Shown here in pieces: positions 26,417-36,860 of a stretch of DNA of 64,000 nt. Source of the stretch: Rhizobium lentis. GTDB taxonomy: Bacteria; Pseudomonadota; Alphaproteobacteria; Rhizobiales; Rhizobiaceae. Positions within the stretch are counted from its first letter, which is position 1; each line of letters begins with the position of its first letter. Location of the stretch: contig NZ_CP071454.1 in assembly GCF_017352135.1 (NCBI RefSeq), positions 2,071,001 to 2,135,000 on the forward strand, read 5' to 3'. The notes under the pieces were generated by a model. That model had not been told where the DNA came from. It made no database searches and saw only the letters and a program-made list of their open reading frames with translations. Both the position numbers and the translations under genes were made by a program.

Positions 26417-26775
26417 CATGTGTGCAGATGATAGAGTTTGCTGACGATCACCCATCGTCCTTCGATCTTCAAGAGCGAGAGATAGTCGGTGAAGCGCATT
26501 CCGGCGAAGTCGTCGGTGACCTTGACGCTCGCCGCGTCGCCTTCGACATCGACGCTCTGGATATCCATGAAGGGCTGGGTGCCGGGCGGGGCGGGCTCCT
26601 CCGCCAGGATCGCGGCGATGAATTCGTCCCGCGTCAACCATTCGACGGCATCCTGGTAATAGCCGATGATCGAGCTTTTCGGGTGAAAGGCTTTCTTCAA
26701 GGCTGCCGCATTGGCGAAGGCCATGCCTTCGACATAGAGATGAACCGTCTGCTCGACTGCCTGCCTGTCCGACAT
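26416..26775 (-). CDS. nuclear transport factor 2-like (SnoaL/lumazine-binding-like) protein
   Basis: The 119-residue protein has the cone-shaped NTF2 fold pattern: AVEQTVHLYVEGMAFANAAA, then AFHPKSSIIGYYQDAVEWLT and a last strand pair YLSLLKIEGRWVIVSKLYH. Such proteins are annotated as putative lumazine-binding or SnoaL-like and usually act as small hydrolases or isomerases or as binding proteins. No signal peptide is present. It is upstream of nothing obvious on its strand; the aldo/keto reductase at 26865 is read toward it with an 89-base gap. Confidence 0.8.
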   Translation of the reverse strand: MSDRQAVEQTVHLYVEGMAFANAAALKKAFHPKSSIIGYYQDAVEWLTRDEFIAAILAEEPAPPGTQPFMDIQSVDVEGDAASVKVTDDFAGMRFTDYLSLLKIEGRWVIVSKLYHLHT

Positions 26776-26864
26776 GTTTTCATCCCGTTCTCCGAGATGC
26801 CGTTAGATAGTTGAGCCGGCCGCGAAGGCAAGCCCGGCCACTGTCGCAGCCGCGCTTCTTTCGA

Positions 26865-27938
<1,074 letters not shown>

Positions 27939-27986
27939 TCAGAAAATACATGCGGTTTCAAACAAGCTGTTCTATCATTTCGATCA

Positions 27987-28874
27987 ATGAACAGGACTCA
28001 GCTCTCCCAACTCGCCGTTCTTGCCGCGGTCTCGGAGCATCGCAGCTTCCGGGCCGCGGCGAAGGAACTCCTCGTCGCGCCGTCGGCCGTCAGCCATGCG
28101 ATTTCCAGTCTCGAGGAAAGCCTGGGTGTCAGGCTTCTGGCCCGCACCACCCGCAGCGTCGCCCCGACGGAGGAGGGCCGCCTGCTGCTCGAAAGACTGC
28201 GGCCGGCGCTCGAGGAGATTGGCGTTGCCTTGGAGGCCGTCCGCGATACGCGCAGCAAGCCCGCCGGAAATCTGCGCATATCAGCGCCGCGCTTCGCCTC
28301 CGATATTCTGCTCGCCCCGCGCCTCGGTGACTTCCTCAACCTCTATCCGGATATCACCCTGGAGATCGCCAATGAGGACGGCTTCACCGATATCGTCAAG
28401 GAGGGGTTCGATGCCGGCATCAGGCTGGAGGAAAGCCTGGAAGCCGATATGATCGCGGTCAGGATCTCACCCAAGCTGACGACGGTGATCGCCGCGTCAC
28501 CCGAATATTTCGAGCGTTATCCGAAGCCGGAGCATCCGCGCGATCTCGTGGGCCACCGCTGCATCAAGCGGCGTTTCACCAACGGTTCGATCTATCGCTG
28601 GGAGTTCGAGAAGGACGGGCAGGAGCTCATCGTTGCTGTCGACGGGCCGCTTGTTGTCAGCGAGGACCGGCTGGCCCTGCTTGCGGCGCTGAACGGCGCC
28701 GGCCTTGCCTATCTCTTCGACATGCGGGTGCATACCGAACTTGCGGCAGGCAGGCTGGTGCGGGTGCTGGAGGATTGGTGTGCGCCTTATCCCGGCCCGT
28801 TCGTCTACTATCCGAGCCGGCGGCAGATACGTCCGGCACTGCGGGCCTTCATCGATTTTTTCAGATATGTCTAA
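27987..28874 (+). CDS. LysR family transcriptional regulator
   Basis: The 295-residue protein has the N-terminal winged helix (AVLAAVSEHRSFRAAAKELL, then APSAVSHAISSLEESLGVRL and LARTTRSVAPTEEG) and a substrate-binding effector domain. It belongs to the CrgA/DsdC-like subgroup that often controls a divergent oxidoreductase. The target is likely the aldo/keto reductase at 26865-27860. The intergenic space is 126 bases. It is convergent with the YciE-like gene, with a terminator hairpin between. Confidence 0.94.
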   Translation: MNRTQLSQLAVLAAVSEHRSFRAAAKELLVAPSAVSHAISSLEESLGVRLLARTTRSVAPTEEGRLLLERLRPALEEIGVALEAVRDTRSKPAGNLRISAPRFASDILLAPRLGDFLNLYPDITLEIANEDGFTDIVKEGFDAGIRLEESLEADMIAVRISPKLTTVIAASPEYFERYPKPEHPRDLVGHRCIKRRFTNGSIYRWEFEKDGQELIVAVDGPLVVSEDRLALLAALNGAGLAYLFDMRVHTELAAGRLVRVLEDWCAPYPGPFVYYPSRRQIRPALRAFIDFFRYV

Positions 28875-28880
28875 AGGAAT

Positions 28881-28918
28881 ACGGGCGGCCGCTAGGTATG
28901 GAGCCTCAGGCCGCCCGT
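28881..28918. terminator. bidirectional hairpin between LysR and YciE-like genes
   Basis: ACGGGCGGCC and GGCCGCCCGT form a perfect 10-bp stem with an 18-base loop between two convergent genes. The T-run is weak, so a Rho-independent role is probable but not certain. Confidence 0.6.
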
Positions 28919-28930
28919 CGTCATAATGGG

Positions 28931-29428
28931 TCAGGCAGCCCTAGCCTTCTGGTTTGCCGCCGTCGTGGCGAGCTGTGAGAGGGTCTTGTCGGTGGCAGTT
29001 TCCTCCTGCAGCGTCTGGTCGAGCAGGGCGACGACGTCCTTGAGGCCGAGCGTCGCTGCCCAGGTCTTCAATGTGCCGTAGCGGGCGATTTCATAGTGCT
29101 CGACGGCCTGGGCGGCGGAAATCAATCCGGCATCCAGCGCCGGCGTGCCTTTGAATTCTTCCATGATGTCTTCGCCCTCGGCAATGACGCCCTGGATCGC
29201 CTCGCAGGTCTTGCCCTGAGCGCGCTTGCCGATCTTCTCGAAAACCTGCTGCAGGCGCTCGACCTGGGCTTCGGTTTCCTCGAGGTGTTTCTGGAAACCC
29301 GCCTTCAGTTCGGAGGACTGAGCGGCGCGCGCCATCTTCGGCAGGGCACGCAATATCTGCCGCTCGGCAAAATAGATGTCCTTGAGCGTATCGTAGAAGA
29401 GATCTTCCAACGTCTTTTCCTTGGCCAT
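28931..29428 (-). CDS. YciE/YciF (DUF892) ferritin-like protein
   Basis: The 165-residue four-helix protein starts MAKEKTLEDLFYDTLKDIYF and has AERQILRALPKMARAAQSSE, FQKHLEETEAQVERLQQVFE and a final helix LLDQTLQEETATDKTLSQLA. The regularly placed Glu and His residues fit the di-iron ferritin-like fold of YciF. Members are induced by osmotic and general stress; the reaction is not known. The ATG at 29428 is chosen for its AAGGA spacing; one at 29437 is possible. Confidence 0.9.
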   Translation of the reverse strand: MAKEKTLEDLFYDTLKDIYFAERQILRALPKMARAAQSSELKAGFQKHLEETEAQVERLQQVFEKIGKRAQGKTCEAIQGVIAEGEDIMEEFKGTPALDAGLISAAQAVEHYEIARYGTLKTWAATLGLKDVVALLDQTLQEETATDKTLSQLATTAANQKARAA

Positions 29429-29594
29429 TGTCTCCATCCTTGTTTTGGGAAAGACCGCGAATGCGGCGACACATTAAGAAGCACAGATCGCGCTATTTGT
29501 TCCCGATCGATTTCGGGTGGACGGGAAAACCGGTCCGGGCAATCATCCTGCCGCCGACATGGAGGAAGAAAAGATCGTGCGAAAGCCAGGATCG

Positions 29595-30194
29595 ATGAAA
29601 GGTCTCGAGGATCTCGGTCGCGTGCGGTTGTCGCAAAACTTCTTCTTTCGCGATTTCCTGCATTCCGAAATCGCCGATTTCTATCGTATCCCCAACATTC
29701 CTGAGGATCCTGATCTCGCGATCGAGGCGGGCAGGCGGCTTTGCGAGGAACTGCTGGAGCCGCTGGAAGCGACGTTCGGGCGTCTGCATATCCGTTCCGG
29801 CTACCGCTCGCCTGAGGTCAACCGATTCGGCAACGAAAATGACCTCAACTGTTCGACCAATGCCGCCACATCAGCGCACCACATCTGGGATATCAGGGAT
29901 TTCGACGGCTGCATGGGCGCGGCAGTCTGCATCGCCGTCCCATGGATGATCGACCACTATAGCGATGAAGGCGACTGGCAGCGGCTTGCCTGGTGGATCC
30001 ATGACCATCTGCCCTACGCCTCGCTCTGCTTCTTCCCGAAGCTCTGGGCTTTCAACATCCAGTGGCACGAACGGCCGAAGCGGGTGATCCAGAGCTATGT
30101 CAGGCCGCGAGGCATCCTGACCAAGCCAGGCATGGCCAATTGGGACGGCGATCATTCCGAATGGTACGACGGCTTTCCGGTTTTCAGAAGCTGA
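29595..30194 (+). CDS. peptidase M15-like domain protein
   Basis: The 199-residue protein has FFFRDFLHSEIADFYRIPNI, then RLHIRSGYRSPEVNRFGN and SAHHIWDIRDFDG, which follows the order of the M15A fold (GxRSxxxN then SxHxxGxAxD). The usual metal site is not fully conserved (SAHHIWDIRD rather than SxHxxGxAxD), so enzyme activity is doubtful. The start at 29595 has AGGA seven bases upstream; ATG at 29559 would add 12 residues. It has no signal peptide. Its end overlaps the next, convergent gene by 11 bases. Confidence 0.7.
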   Translation: MKGLEDLGRVRLSQNFFFRDFLHSEIADFYRIPNIPEDPDLAIEAGRRLCEELLEPLEATFGRLHIRSGYRSPEVNRFGNENDLNCSTNAATSAHHIWDIRDFDGCMGAAVCIAVPWMIDHYSDEGDWQRLAWWIHDHLPYASLCFFPKLWAFNIQWHERPKRVIQSYVRPRGILTKPGMANWDGDHSEWYDGFPVFRS

Positions 30195-30627
30195 TGCGGT
30201 AGCGGATGTGACCGTCGCTTTCGACATAGCTGTCGTAGAGCGCGCGGGCCGTTTTGTTCCGCTCGCTCGTATGCCAGTAGAGCCGCGCCCAGCCCTTTGT
30301 CTTGCAGAGTGCGATGAGATCGTCCATCAGCGCTCTTCCGACGCCCTGGCCACGCGCAGCCGGATCGACGAAGAGGTCTTCGAGATAACAGTCGTTGGTA
30401 CGGATCCACGTGCCCTCATGCGTGAGATAGAGCGCAAAGCCCATCACCCTGCCATCGATTTCAGCAACGCGCATGGCGATTGCCGAGGCTGGATCGAAGG
30501 CTCGGCGCCATGTGGCATCGGTGATATCGGCATCGACCGTGACCTCGTAGAAGGCGAGGTAGGCGGTCCAGAGCTCGCGCCAGCGCTTCTCGTCTTCGGG
30601 GCTGGCTTCGCGGATTGTCACGGTCAT
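30184..30627 (-). CDS. GNAT family N-acetyltransferase
   Basis: The 147-residue protein has MTVTIREASPEDEKRWRELW, then DCYLEDLFVDPAARGQGVGR as the acetyl-CoA loop and LYWHTSERNKTARALYDSYV as motif B. It resembles the PA4866/YncA-like small GNATs. Its stop overlaps the convergent M15-like gene by 11 bases. It lies 11 bases after the aldo/keto reductase at 30639-31586 on the same strand, so the two form an operon. Confidence 0.92.
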   Translation of the reverse strand: MTVTIREASPEDEKRWRELWTAYLAFYEVTVDADITDATWRRAFDPASAIAMRVAEIDGRVMGFALYLTHEGTWIRTNDCYLEDLFVDPAARGQGVGRALMDDLIALCKTKGWARLYWHTSERNKTARALYDSYVESDGHIRYRISF

Positions 30628-30638
30628 GGGTGTTCCTT

Positions 30639-31586
30639 TCAGACGCCAGCTCGGTCGAGCAGCGCCATCGCCTCGTCGGAAAGCGCGAGTGTCGCCGATT
30701 TCACCAGGCTTTCAAGCTGCGAAAGGCTGGTAGCACTGGCGATCGGCGCCGTCACGCACCGCTTGCGCAAGAGCCAGGCGAGCGAAATTTCCGCCGGCTT
30801 GGCGCCGGTCTCGGCCGAAATGGTGTCGAGCGCCGCCAGGATGCGCAGGCCCTTGTCGTTTAGATATTGCGAAACCCGGCCTTCGCGGGCGCGGCCTTTC
30901 GTGTCGGCGTGGCTGCGGTATTTGCCGGTGAGGAAGCCGGCGGCGAGGCTGAAATAGGTGATGACGCCGATATCGTGACTGACGCAGAACTCGGCAAGCG
31001 GCCCCTCGAAGCTGGCGCGTGCGTAGAGATTATATTCGGGCTGCAGCACATCGTAACGCGGCAGGCCGGCTTTTTCGGCAGCGTCGAACGAGGCCCGGAG
31101 CAGATCGGCGTCATAGTTGGAGCAGCCGATGGCGCGGATCTTGCCCTGCTGCTTCAGCTTGGCGAAGGCACCAAGCGTTTCCTCGTGCGGCGTATCGGCA
31201 TCCGGCCAATGTGAGAGGTAGAGGTCGATATAATCAGTCTGCAGCCGGCGCAGCGAGGCCTCGACCGCCTTCAGAATATAACTCGCCTTGAGCGTCTTTC
31301 CCTCTCCCATATCCGAGCCGACCTTGGTGACGATGACCGCCCTGTTGCGGGAGTTCCTCGACTGTTTCAGCCAGCGCCCGATAATCTCTTCGGAATCGCC
31401 ACCCTTGTTGCCGGGAGCCCATGCGGAATAGACATCCGCCGTATCGATCGTGTTGAGCCCCGCATCGAAGAAGGCGTCGAGAATGGCAAAGGATGTTTTC
31501 TCGTCGGCCGTCCAGCCGAAGACATTGCCGCCGATGACGATCGGCGCGACCGAAAGACCTGTTTTTCCGAGCCGGCGCATTTCCAT
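30639..31586 (-). CDS. aldo/keto reductase
   Basis: The 315-residue enzyme begins MEMRRLGKTGLSVAPIVIGG and has the AKR residues in NTIDTADVYSAW, AVIVTKVGSDM and DLYLSHWPDADTPHEE. AFAKLKQQGKIRAIGCSNYD is typical of the YajO/Tas subgroup. An ATG at 31586 is used; an in-frame ATG two codons later is possible. It is read with the GNAT gene and is divergent from the Gfo/Idh gene. Confidence 0.94.
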   Translation of the reverse strand: MEMRRLGKTGLSVAPIVIGGNVFGWTADEKTSFAILDAFFDAGLNTIDTADVYSAWAPGNKGGDSEEIIGRWLKQSRNSRNRAVIVTKVGSDMGEGKTLKASYILKAVEASLRRLQTDYIDLYLSHWPDADTPHEETLGAFAKLKQQGKIRAIGCSNYDADLLRASFDAAEKAGLPRYDVLQPEYNLYARASFEGPLAEFCVSHDIGVITYFSLAAGFLTGKYRSHADTKGRAREGRVSQYLNDKGLRILAALDTISAETGAKPAEISLAWLLRKRCVTAPIASATSLSQLESLVKSATLALSDEAMALLDRAGV

Positions 31587-31774
31587 GACGCTCTCCAAAA
31601 GGCTGAGGGACAAGGCTGCTGTTGTTGAAACTGGGGATACGGCAGAACGCCGTCCAGCTAAGCTAGCGCGATCGGCGCGCCAGGGAAGGCAAACTTCCGT
31701 GATTTCGGATCGTGCCATTGCGCCGCAGCGAAGGCCTGAATATGGTTTGCCGGAATTATTCGGGAGGCTTGGAC

Positions 31775-32761
31775 ATGCTGCGTTTCGGTATCCTTTCAAC
31801 GGCCAAGATCGGCCGCGACAATGTCGTTCCCGCCATCCAGGACGCGGAAAATTGCGTCGTCACGGCGATTGCCAGCCGGGAACTGACGCGCGCCAGGGAG
31901 ATGGCCGATCGCTTCTCCGTGCCGCATGCCTTCGGCTCCTATGAGGAGATGCTCGCTTCAGACGTCATCGACGCCGTCTACATCCCGCTGCTGACGTCGC
32001 AGCATATCGAATGGTCGATCAAAGCAGCCGATGCCGGCAAGCACGTACTCTGCGAAAAGCCTTTGGCGCTGAAGGCCGGCGATATCGACGCGGTGATCGC
32101 TGCACGCGACCGCAACGGCGTGGTTGTGACCGAAGCCTATATGATCACCTATTCCCCGGTCTGGCAGAAGGTGCGTTCCCTGATCGGCGAGGGTGCGATC
32201 GGTTCGCTCCGGCATGTGCAGGGCGCTTTCACCTATTTCAACCGTGATCCCGGCAACATGCGCAACGTTCCCGAACTCGGCGGCGGCGGCCTTCCCGATA
32301 TCGGCGTCTATCCCGTCATGAGCACGCGGTTTTCCACCGGCAAGGAGCCGCTCTGGATCCAGGCGATCACCGAGCGCGACCCGGATTTCGGCACGGATAT
32401 CTATTCCAGCGTCAAGGCCGATTTCGGCGATTTCGAGCTGAGCTTCTACATCTCGACGCAGATGGCCAACCGCCAGGTCATGGTCTTCCATGGCACCGAA
32501 GGTTACATCGAGGTCAAGTCGCCCTTCAACGCCAATCGCTGGGGACCGGAAGAGATCGAACTCGCCGATCGCAGCCACAATGAATCGCGCATCTTCCGCT
32601 TTCAGGACAGCCGCCAGTACAAGCGCGAAGCCGAGGCCTTCGCCCGGGCGGTAACGAACGGCAGGGAAGAGATCGTCACGCTCGAAAACTCGAAGCTGAA
32701 CCAGAAGGTGATCGATGCGATCTATCGCGCCAGCGAGAAGGACGGCTGGGAAGCGGTCTAG
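31775..32761 (+). CDS. Gfo/Idh/MocA family oxidoreductase
   Basis: The 328-residue enzyme has the N-terminal Rossmann fold ([20 protein letters not shown]) and the EKP motif ([16 protein letters not shown]) that holds the catalytic Lys; the C-terminal domain has [13 protein letters not shown], with the conserved Asp-x-Gly-x-Tyr sequence. It probably oxidises or reduces a sugar or cyclitol with NAD(P). GGGAGG lies eight bases before the ATG at 31775. The substrate cannot be read. Confidence 0.93.
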   Translation: MLRFGILSTAKIGRDNVVPAIQDAENCVVTAIASRELTRAREMADRFSVPHAFGSYEEMLASDVIDAVYIPLLTSQHIEWSIKAADAGKHVLCEKPLALKAGDIDAVIAARDRNGVVVTEAYMITYSPVWQKVRSLIGEGAIGSLRHVQGAFTYFNRDPGNMRNVPELGGGGLPDIGVYPVMSTRFSTGKEPLWIQAITERDPDFGTDIYSSVKADFGDFELSFYISTQMANRQVMVFHGTEGYIEVKSPFNANRWGPEEIELADRSHNESRIFRFQDSRQYKREAEAFARAVTNGREEIVTLENSKLNQKVIDAIYRASEKDGWEAV

Positions 32762-32862
32762 CGCATAACCCCAAAAATCGGAATCGATTTTCGGAAAGGA
32801 TTATGCGCCAGTTCAAAGTGTTAGAGCGTCCTTAGCGCATCCTTTGGACGCGCGGCGCTCTA
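32759..32862. repeat. rhizobial palindromic intergenic repeat, copy 2
   Basis: It shares CGGAATCGATTTTCGGAAAG and TTCAAAGTGT-AGAGCGTCCTT with copy 1 at 5679-5795. Here GCGCATAA and TTATGCGC form an outer stem, and GCATCC/GGACGC a second one. It fills the space between the Gfo/Idh and GtrA genes. Confidence 0.85.
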
Positions 32863-32863
32863 A

Positions 32864-33241
32864 TTATTCCGGGCGGAAGACGAAACGCGAGTAGCCGAAG
32901 AAGCTGAAGACCATCGCAGCGATGCTGGCAAGCACCAACGCCGCAAGCGGCTGAAGTGCGGGCAGCGAAAGCAGAAGGGCGGAATAAAGCCCGTAATTGA
33001 CGAGCGCCGCCGTGACGCCGACCGAGCCGTAGCGGAAGCCCTCGGCGGTGAGCGAACGGCCGGAGCGATCGAAGGTGAAGTTGCGGTTGAAAGCCCAGGT
33101 CGCCGCCATTGCGAGGGCAATCGCGATTATCCGCGCCAGAAAGGGCCCGAGCGGCGTCAACGCCAGCAGTGCCGACAGCGCGCCTGCGTCGACGATAAAG
33201 CCAATGCCGCCGGCGATCGCGAAACGGATGAGCTTCTTCAT
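32864..33241 (-). CDS. GtrA family membrane protein
   Basis: The 125-residue protein has four hydrophobic segments: FAIAGGIGFIVDAGALSALL, IIAIALAMAATWAFNRNFTF, VTAALVNYGLYSALLLSL and LAALVLASIAAMVFSFFGYS, and the WxxNRxFTF motif of GtrA. GtrA proteins are thought to flip undecaprenyl-phosphate-linked sugars across the inner membrane. The start overlaps the glycosyltransferase stop by four bases, so both are coupled. Confidence 0.93.
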   Translation of the reverse strand: MKKLIRFAIAGGIGFIVDAGALSALLALTPLGPFLARIIAIALAMAATWAFNRNFTFDRSGRSLTAEGFRYGSVGVTAALVNYGLYSALLLSLPALQPLAALVLASIAAMVFSFFGYSRFVFRPE

Positions 33242-34245
33242 GCCGCATCAGCCTTGCCGCGGCTCGGGCGCGACGCAGGTGCAGCCTCGCTATCCGGCAG
33301 TTTGGCGGCACTCGGCGTCTCCAGGCTCATATAGTGGATGCGCAGCTGCTCGGCGCGCGCGCGGGCCACCGAATCCAGGATGACGCCGGCGGTAAAAAGC
33401 ATGAAGGAGATCATCATCAGCGCCATCGACAGCACCCAGGTCGGCATGCGGCTGACGAGGCCCGTATCGAAATACTCCACCAGCACCGGCGTCATGAAAC
33501 CGAGGCTCACCAGCATGAAGGCGGCGCTGATCGCGCTGAAGAAGGCGAAAGGCCGGGTTTCCTTCATCAGCATCGCGAACATCCAGAGGATCTTGCCGCC
33601 GTCGCGGAACGTCGAAAGCTTGGAGTGCGAGCCTTCCGGGCGGCGGCCATAGTCGAGTTCCAGTTCGCTGACCGGAAGCTTCAGCCGGGAGGCATGCACC
33701 GACATCTCGGTTTCGATCTCGAAACCGCCCGATACCGCCGGGAAGCTCTTGACGAAGCGGCGCGAGAAAGCGCGGTAGCCGGAAAAAATATCGGTGAAGT
33801 CGGGGCCGAAGATCGTCCGGTAGAGCAGGTTGAAAAGCCGGTTGCCAAGCGCATGGCCCTGGCGGCCGGCATCGGCATGCACGCCGCGCCGTGTGCCGAC
33901 AACCATGTCGGCGCGTTCGGTCAAAAGCGTGCGCACCAACTCCTCGGCATCGCCAGGCGCATAAGTTCCGTCGCCATCGGCGATGATATAGATGTCGGCC
34001 TCGACGTCGGCGAACATGCGGCGCACGACGTGACCCTTGCCTTGCCGCCGCTCGCGCACGACATGGGCGCCGGCAAGCATCGCCTGCAGCGCGGTGCCGT
34101 CGGTGGAATTATTATCGTAGACGTAGATCGCGGCATCCGGCAGTGCTGCCCGGAAGCCCCGCACCACAGCGCCGATCGTCGCGGCTTCATTATAACAGGG
34201 AAGCAGGACGGCAATATCCGGGTGATGGGGACGCGTTCGGGCCAT
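33238..34245 (-). CDS. family 2 glycosyltransferase, polyprenyl-phosphate type
   Basis: The 335-residue protein has the DPM1/GtrB-like domain: DIAVLLPCYNEAATIGAVVR, IYVYDNNSTDGT and ADGDGTYAPGDAEELV with the metal DxD, and two C-terminal membrane helices (AISAAFMLVSLGFMTPVLVE, LSMALMMISFMLFTAGVIL). It would attach a sugar to a polyprenyl phosphate on the cytoplasmic side. ATG at 34245 gives the usual N-terminus. It is coupled to gtrA and divergent from the STT3-like membrane protein. Confidence 0.93.
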   Translation of the reverse strand: MARTRPHHPDIAVLLPCYNEAATIGAVVRGFRAALPDAAIYVYDNNSTDGTALQAMLAGAHVVRERRQGKGHVVRRMFADVEADIYIIADGDGTYAPGDAEELVRTLLTERADMVVGTRRGVHADAGRQGHALGNRLFNLLYRTIFGPDFTDIFSGYRAFSRRFVKSFPAVSGGFEIETEMSVHASRLKLPVSELELDYGRRPEGSHSKLSTFRDGGKILWMFAMLMKETRPFAFFSAISAAFMLVSLGFMTPVLVEYFDTGLVSRMPTWVLSMALMMISFMLFTAGVILDSVARARAEQLRIHYMSLETPSAAKLPDSEAAPASRPSRGKADAA

Positions 34246-34404
34246 GACTCTACTCGCTACACTGAAAGCCGCCACCCAGCCTAATCATGCAGCGTTAATA
34301 AGACCCTATGACCGCGGCAAATCGGGCTGCGTACAGACGGCTTTACACTTTCTTGATCGGCGCCCGGTAAGCTTCGGCCATCTGGAAACGAAACGCTAAC
34401 CACG

Positions 34405-36252
34405 ATGAATGCCGTGCAGCCCATCGCCAACGCATCGTCCGTGACCGCCGCCCGCAGGAGCCGGCTCGCGGGCCTGCTGACGCGTCTCTGGCCGGCAGTC
34501 ATTGCCTATAGTCTCATTCTCGCCGCCGTCATCCTCGTTACCAAGCTGTCCGGCGCCACCGATTATGTCGGCACCGACAATGACGACGGCATGCGTCTCG
34601 TCGAAGTTCGCGATTTTCTTGCCGGCCAGGGCTGGTTCGATCTGATGCAATATCGTCTCGGCCTTGCCGGCGGCACGCTGATGCACTGGTCGAGGTTGAT
34701 CGATCTGCCAATCGCCTCACTGATCCGGTTTTTCGGCCTGTTCGCGCCGCGCGAGACCGCCGAGGCGCTGGCGCTCGCCGTCTGGCCCATTTCGCTCATC
34801 TTTCCTGCCATGCTGGCCATGGCGGTCGCCGGCCGTCGCATCGGCGGGGTTGCCGGCATGCACATCGCTCTCGGTCTGACCGCTCCGGCGATTTACACCG
34901 GAAACCGCTTCGCTCCGGGTGCGATCGACCATCACAACGTGCAGCTGGTGCTGGTCGCAACGATGGTGGCGATGCTCATGGATCCGGCGCGGCGCGGTTG
35001 GAGCTACGCGGTCGCAGGCATTGCGGCGGCCGTCGCCATCGCCATCGGCGCCGAGACAACGCCTTTCGTCGCCGCTGTCTGCGTCACGGTCGCCCTGCTC
35101 TGGGCATGGGAAGGCGAGAATTTCGCCGTCGCCGCCCGGGCCTTCGGGCTGTCGCTGACGATTGCGATCAACATCCTGTTCTTCGCAACGGTGCCGCCCC
35201 GGCTCTATTCGATGGTCACCTGCGACAATCTCTCGCTCGGCTACTACAGTCTGGCGGCGATCGGCAGCGGCCTCCTGCTGTGTTCGGCGGTTTTTGCGAG
35301 CGGCCTGCGTCGGCCCTGGCGCTTTGCCGCGCTCGCCTTTGTCGGCGTCGGCGTCTTCGGTTCGGCGATGGTCATCGCGCCGCAATGCCTGAGCGATCCG
35401 TTGGGGGGCCTTGATCCGATGCTGGTCGAACTCTGGCTGCGACACATATCGGAAGCGCAGTCGGTTTTGGCGCTGGCGCGCACCGATCCCTTCCCGATCG
35501 GCGGCTTCTATGCGGCAGGCCTCCTCGGCATCGCCGTCTGCATCTTTCGCATCGTCCAGCGCGACCGCGTGCAGATCCACCTGGTGCTGCTCTTCCTGCT
35601 CGCCACGAGCTGGGTGATCGCGCTGGTCCAGGTGCGCGGCGCTGCGTTCTCAAACCTCATCTCCATCCTGCCGCTCGCCCTGTTGATCATCGATGTCAGG
35701 CGCATCTCCAATAGCGACAGCGAGAATGTCGCCGCCGCTTTTGTCTATGTCATGATTGTACTTGCAAGCGTTCCCGCCGTCTGGGCCGTCGGCGGCGGGC
35801 TTGTCTCGCTGCAGATGGAAAACGCGACGCAGAAGAAGGCGGCGGAGCCGACCAAGACGCTTTCCTGCACATCGAAAGAGGCGCTGGCACCGCTTGCCGA
35901 ACTTCCGGCCGGACTTGTCTCCGCCCCCTCGGAAATGGGGGTGCCGATCCTGCGCTTTACGCAGAACCGTGTTCTCTCCGCCCCCTATCACCGCGATCAG
36001 GGCGGTATGCTGACGGAAATGCATATTGGCCTGGCAAAGCCGCAGGAGGCGGAAGCCTTTCTCAAGGGGGCTGGTGTGACGGCCCTTGCCTTCTGCCCGA
36101 AGGACTTGCAGACGCGAGAACTCGCGAAGCTGAAGCCGGACGGGCTCTATGCCGAGCTCGGCAAGGGAAAAATCCCGCCCTATCTGGAGCCGCTTGCGAA
36201 GGGATCGGATATCGGCGCCCAGTTCTTTCGTTACCGGCCGACGGCGAATTGA
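34405..36252 (+). CDS. large GT-C/STT3-like membrane protein
   Basis: The 615-residue protein has about 11-13 hydrophobic segments and a soluble C-terminal part of about 150 residues. Near residue 57 it shows TDNDDGMRLVEVRDFL after TM1, like the Asp-rich first periplasmic loop of GT-C enzymes (STT3/PglB, ArnT), and later GAIDHHNVQLVLVA. It would use a lipid-linked sugar in the periplasm. The divergent GT2-GtrA pair would make and flip that donor. The acceptor is unknown. No match to a characterised protein is claimed. Confidence 0.75.
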   Translation: MNAVQPIANASSVTAARRSRLAGLLTRLWPAVIAYSLILAAVILVTKLSGATDYVGTDNDDGMRLVEVRDFLAGQGWFDLMQYRLGLAGGTLMHWSRLIDLPIASLIRFFGLFAPRETAEALALAVWPISLIFPAMLAMAVAGRRIGGVAGMHIALGLTAPAIYTGNRFAPGAIDHHNVQLVLVATMVAMLMDPARRGWSYAVAGIAAAVAIAIGAETTPFVAAVCVTVALLWAWEGENFAVAARAFGLSLTIAINILFFATVPPRLYSMVTCDNLSLGYYSLAAIGSGLLLCSAVFASGLRRPWRFAALAFVGVGVFGSAMVIAPQCLSDPLGGLDPMLVELWLRHISEAQSVLALARTDPFPIGGFYAAGLLGIAVCIFRIVQRDRVQIHLVLLFLLATSWVIALVQVRGAAFSNLISILPLALLIIDVRRISNSDSENVAAAFVYVMIVLASVPAVWAVGGGLVSLQMENATQKKAAEPTKTLSCTSKEALAPLAELPAGLVSAPSEMGVPILRFTQNRVLSAPYHRDQGGMLTEMHIGLAKPQEAEAFLKGAGVTALAFCPKDLQTRELAKLKPDGLYAELGKGKIPPYLEPLAKGSDIGAQFFRYRPTAN

Positions 36253-36279
36253 CGCCGCCAGCCTTTGCCTGGGCTGATA

Positions 36280-36522
36280 TCAGTGCGATGTGCGGACCGC
36301 ACGCAGGCGGGCGCTGGCAAAAAGCCCGAGCACGAAGAGGATAAGGCCGCCATTATAGCCAAGAACGGCATAAACAAGCGCCAGAAGCGAGACCGGCCCG
36401 GGCGAGGTTATCGCCGCTACCGCGAAGGTTATTCCTATCAGCGCGGCCACCAACGCGATCACGCCGGCCGAGCGCATGAGCCCGGCGCTGATGCCTAATG
36501 CTGCAGCTGTGAGAATAATCAT
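36280..36522 (-). CDS. small hydrophobic membrane protein
   Basis: The 80-residue protein starts MIILTAAALGISAGLMRSAG at 36522, with GGAAGG six bases upstream. It has two or three hydrophobic segments (VIALVAALIGITFAVAAI, LLALVYAVLGYNGGLILFVL) and a short basic tail. I do not recognise a family. It converges on the GT-C gene and ends 27 bases from it. An upstream in-frame ATG at 36576 would add 18 residues. Confidence 0.6.
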   Translation of the reverse strand: MIILTAAALGISAGLMRSAGVIALVAALIGITFAVAAITSPGPVSLLALVYAVLGYNGGLILFVLGLFASARLRAVRTSH

Positions 36523-36860
36523 TTCAGCACCTTCCCAGAGAGAACGAGGGGAAGCATAGGAAGCGCCAACTAACAAAGATTTACCGGTGATATTTGCGGA
36601 AAATCCTTTGTATTGCGGTGGTTAGCAATCCCTTTCGTAGGAAACGCACTGTTTATCTAAGCGTTCCGTACTAAGGCACATTTTCCCGTTTTTCTTGTCA
36701 TTCTGTCGCCTGCAACGATCGCCTGCGTACGACGCGAAGAGGTCGACGCTTGGAATGACTGAGACAGGTTCTGCCGCGTCAAGATTTCGGCAGCTGGGAA
36801 AACAGGTTCCGGCGGCGCCACGACCTTCCCGTTTTCCGCCAATGGAAATAGAAGGAAAGG
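36523..36860. other. intergenic region between the small membrane protein and xseA
   Basis: These 338 bases show no protein-like frame on either strand. The AT-rich part 36570-36700 is a likely site of divergent promoters. GAAGGAAAGG immediately before 36861 is the xseA ribosome site. I see nothing else supportable. Confidence 0.4.
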
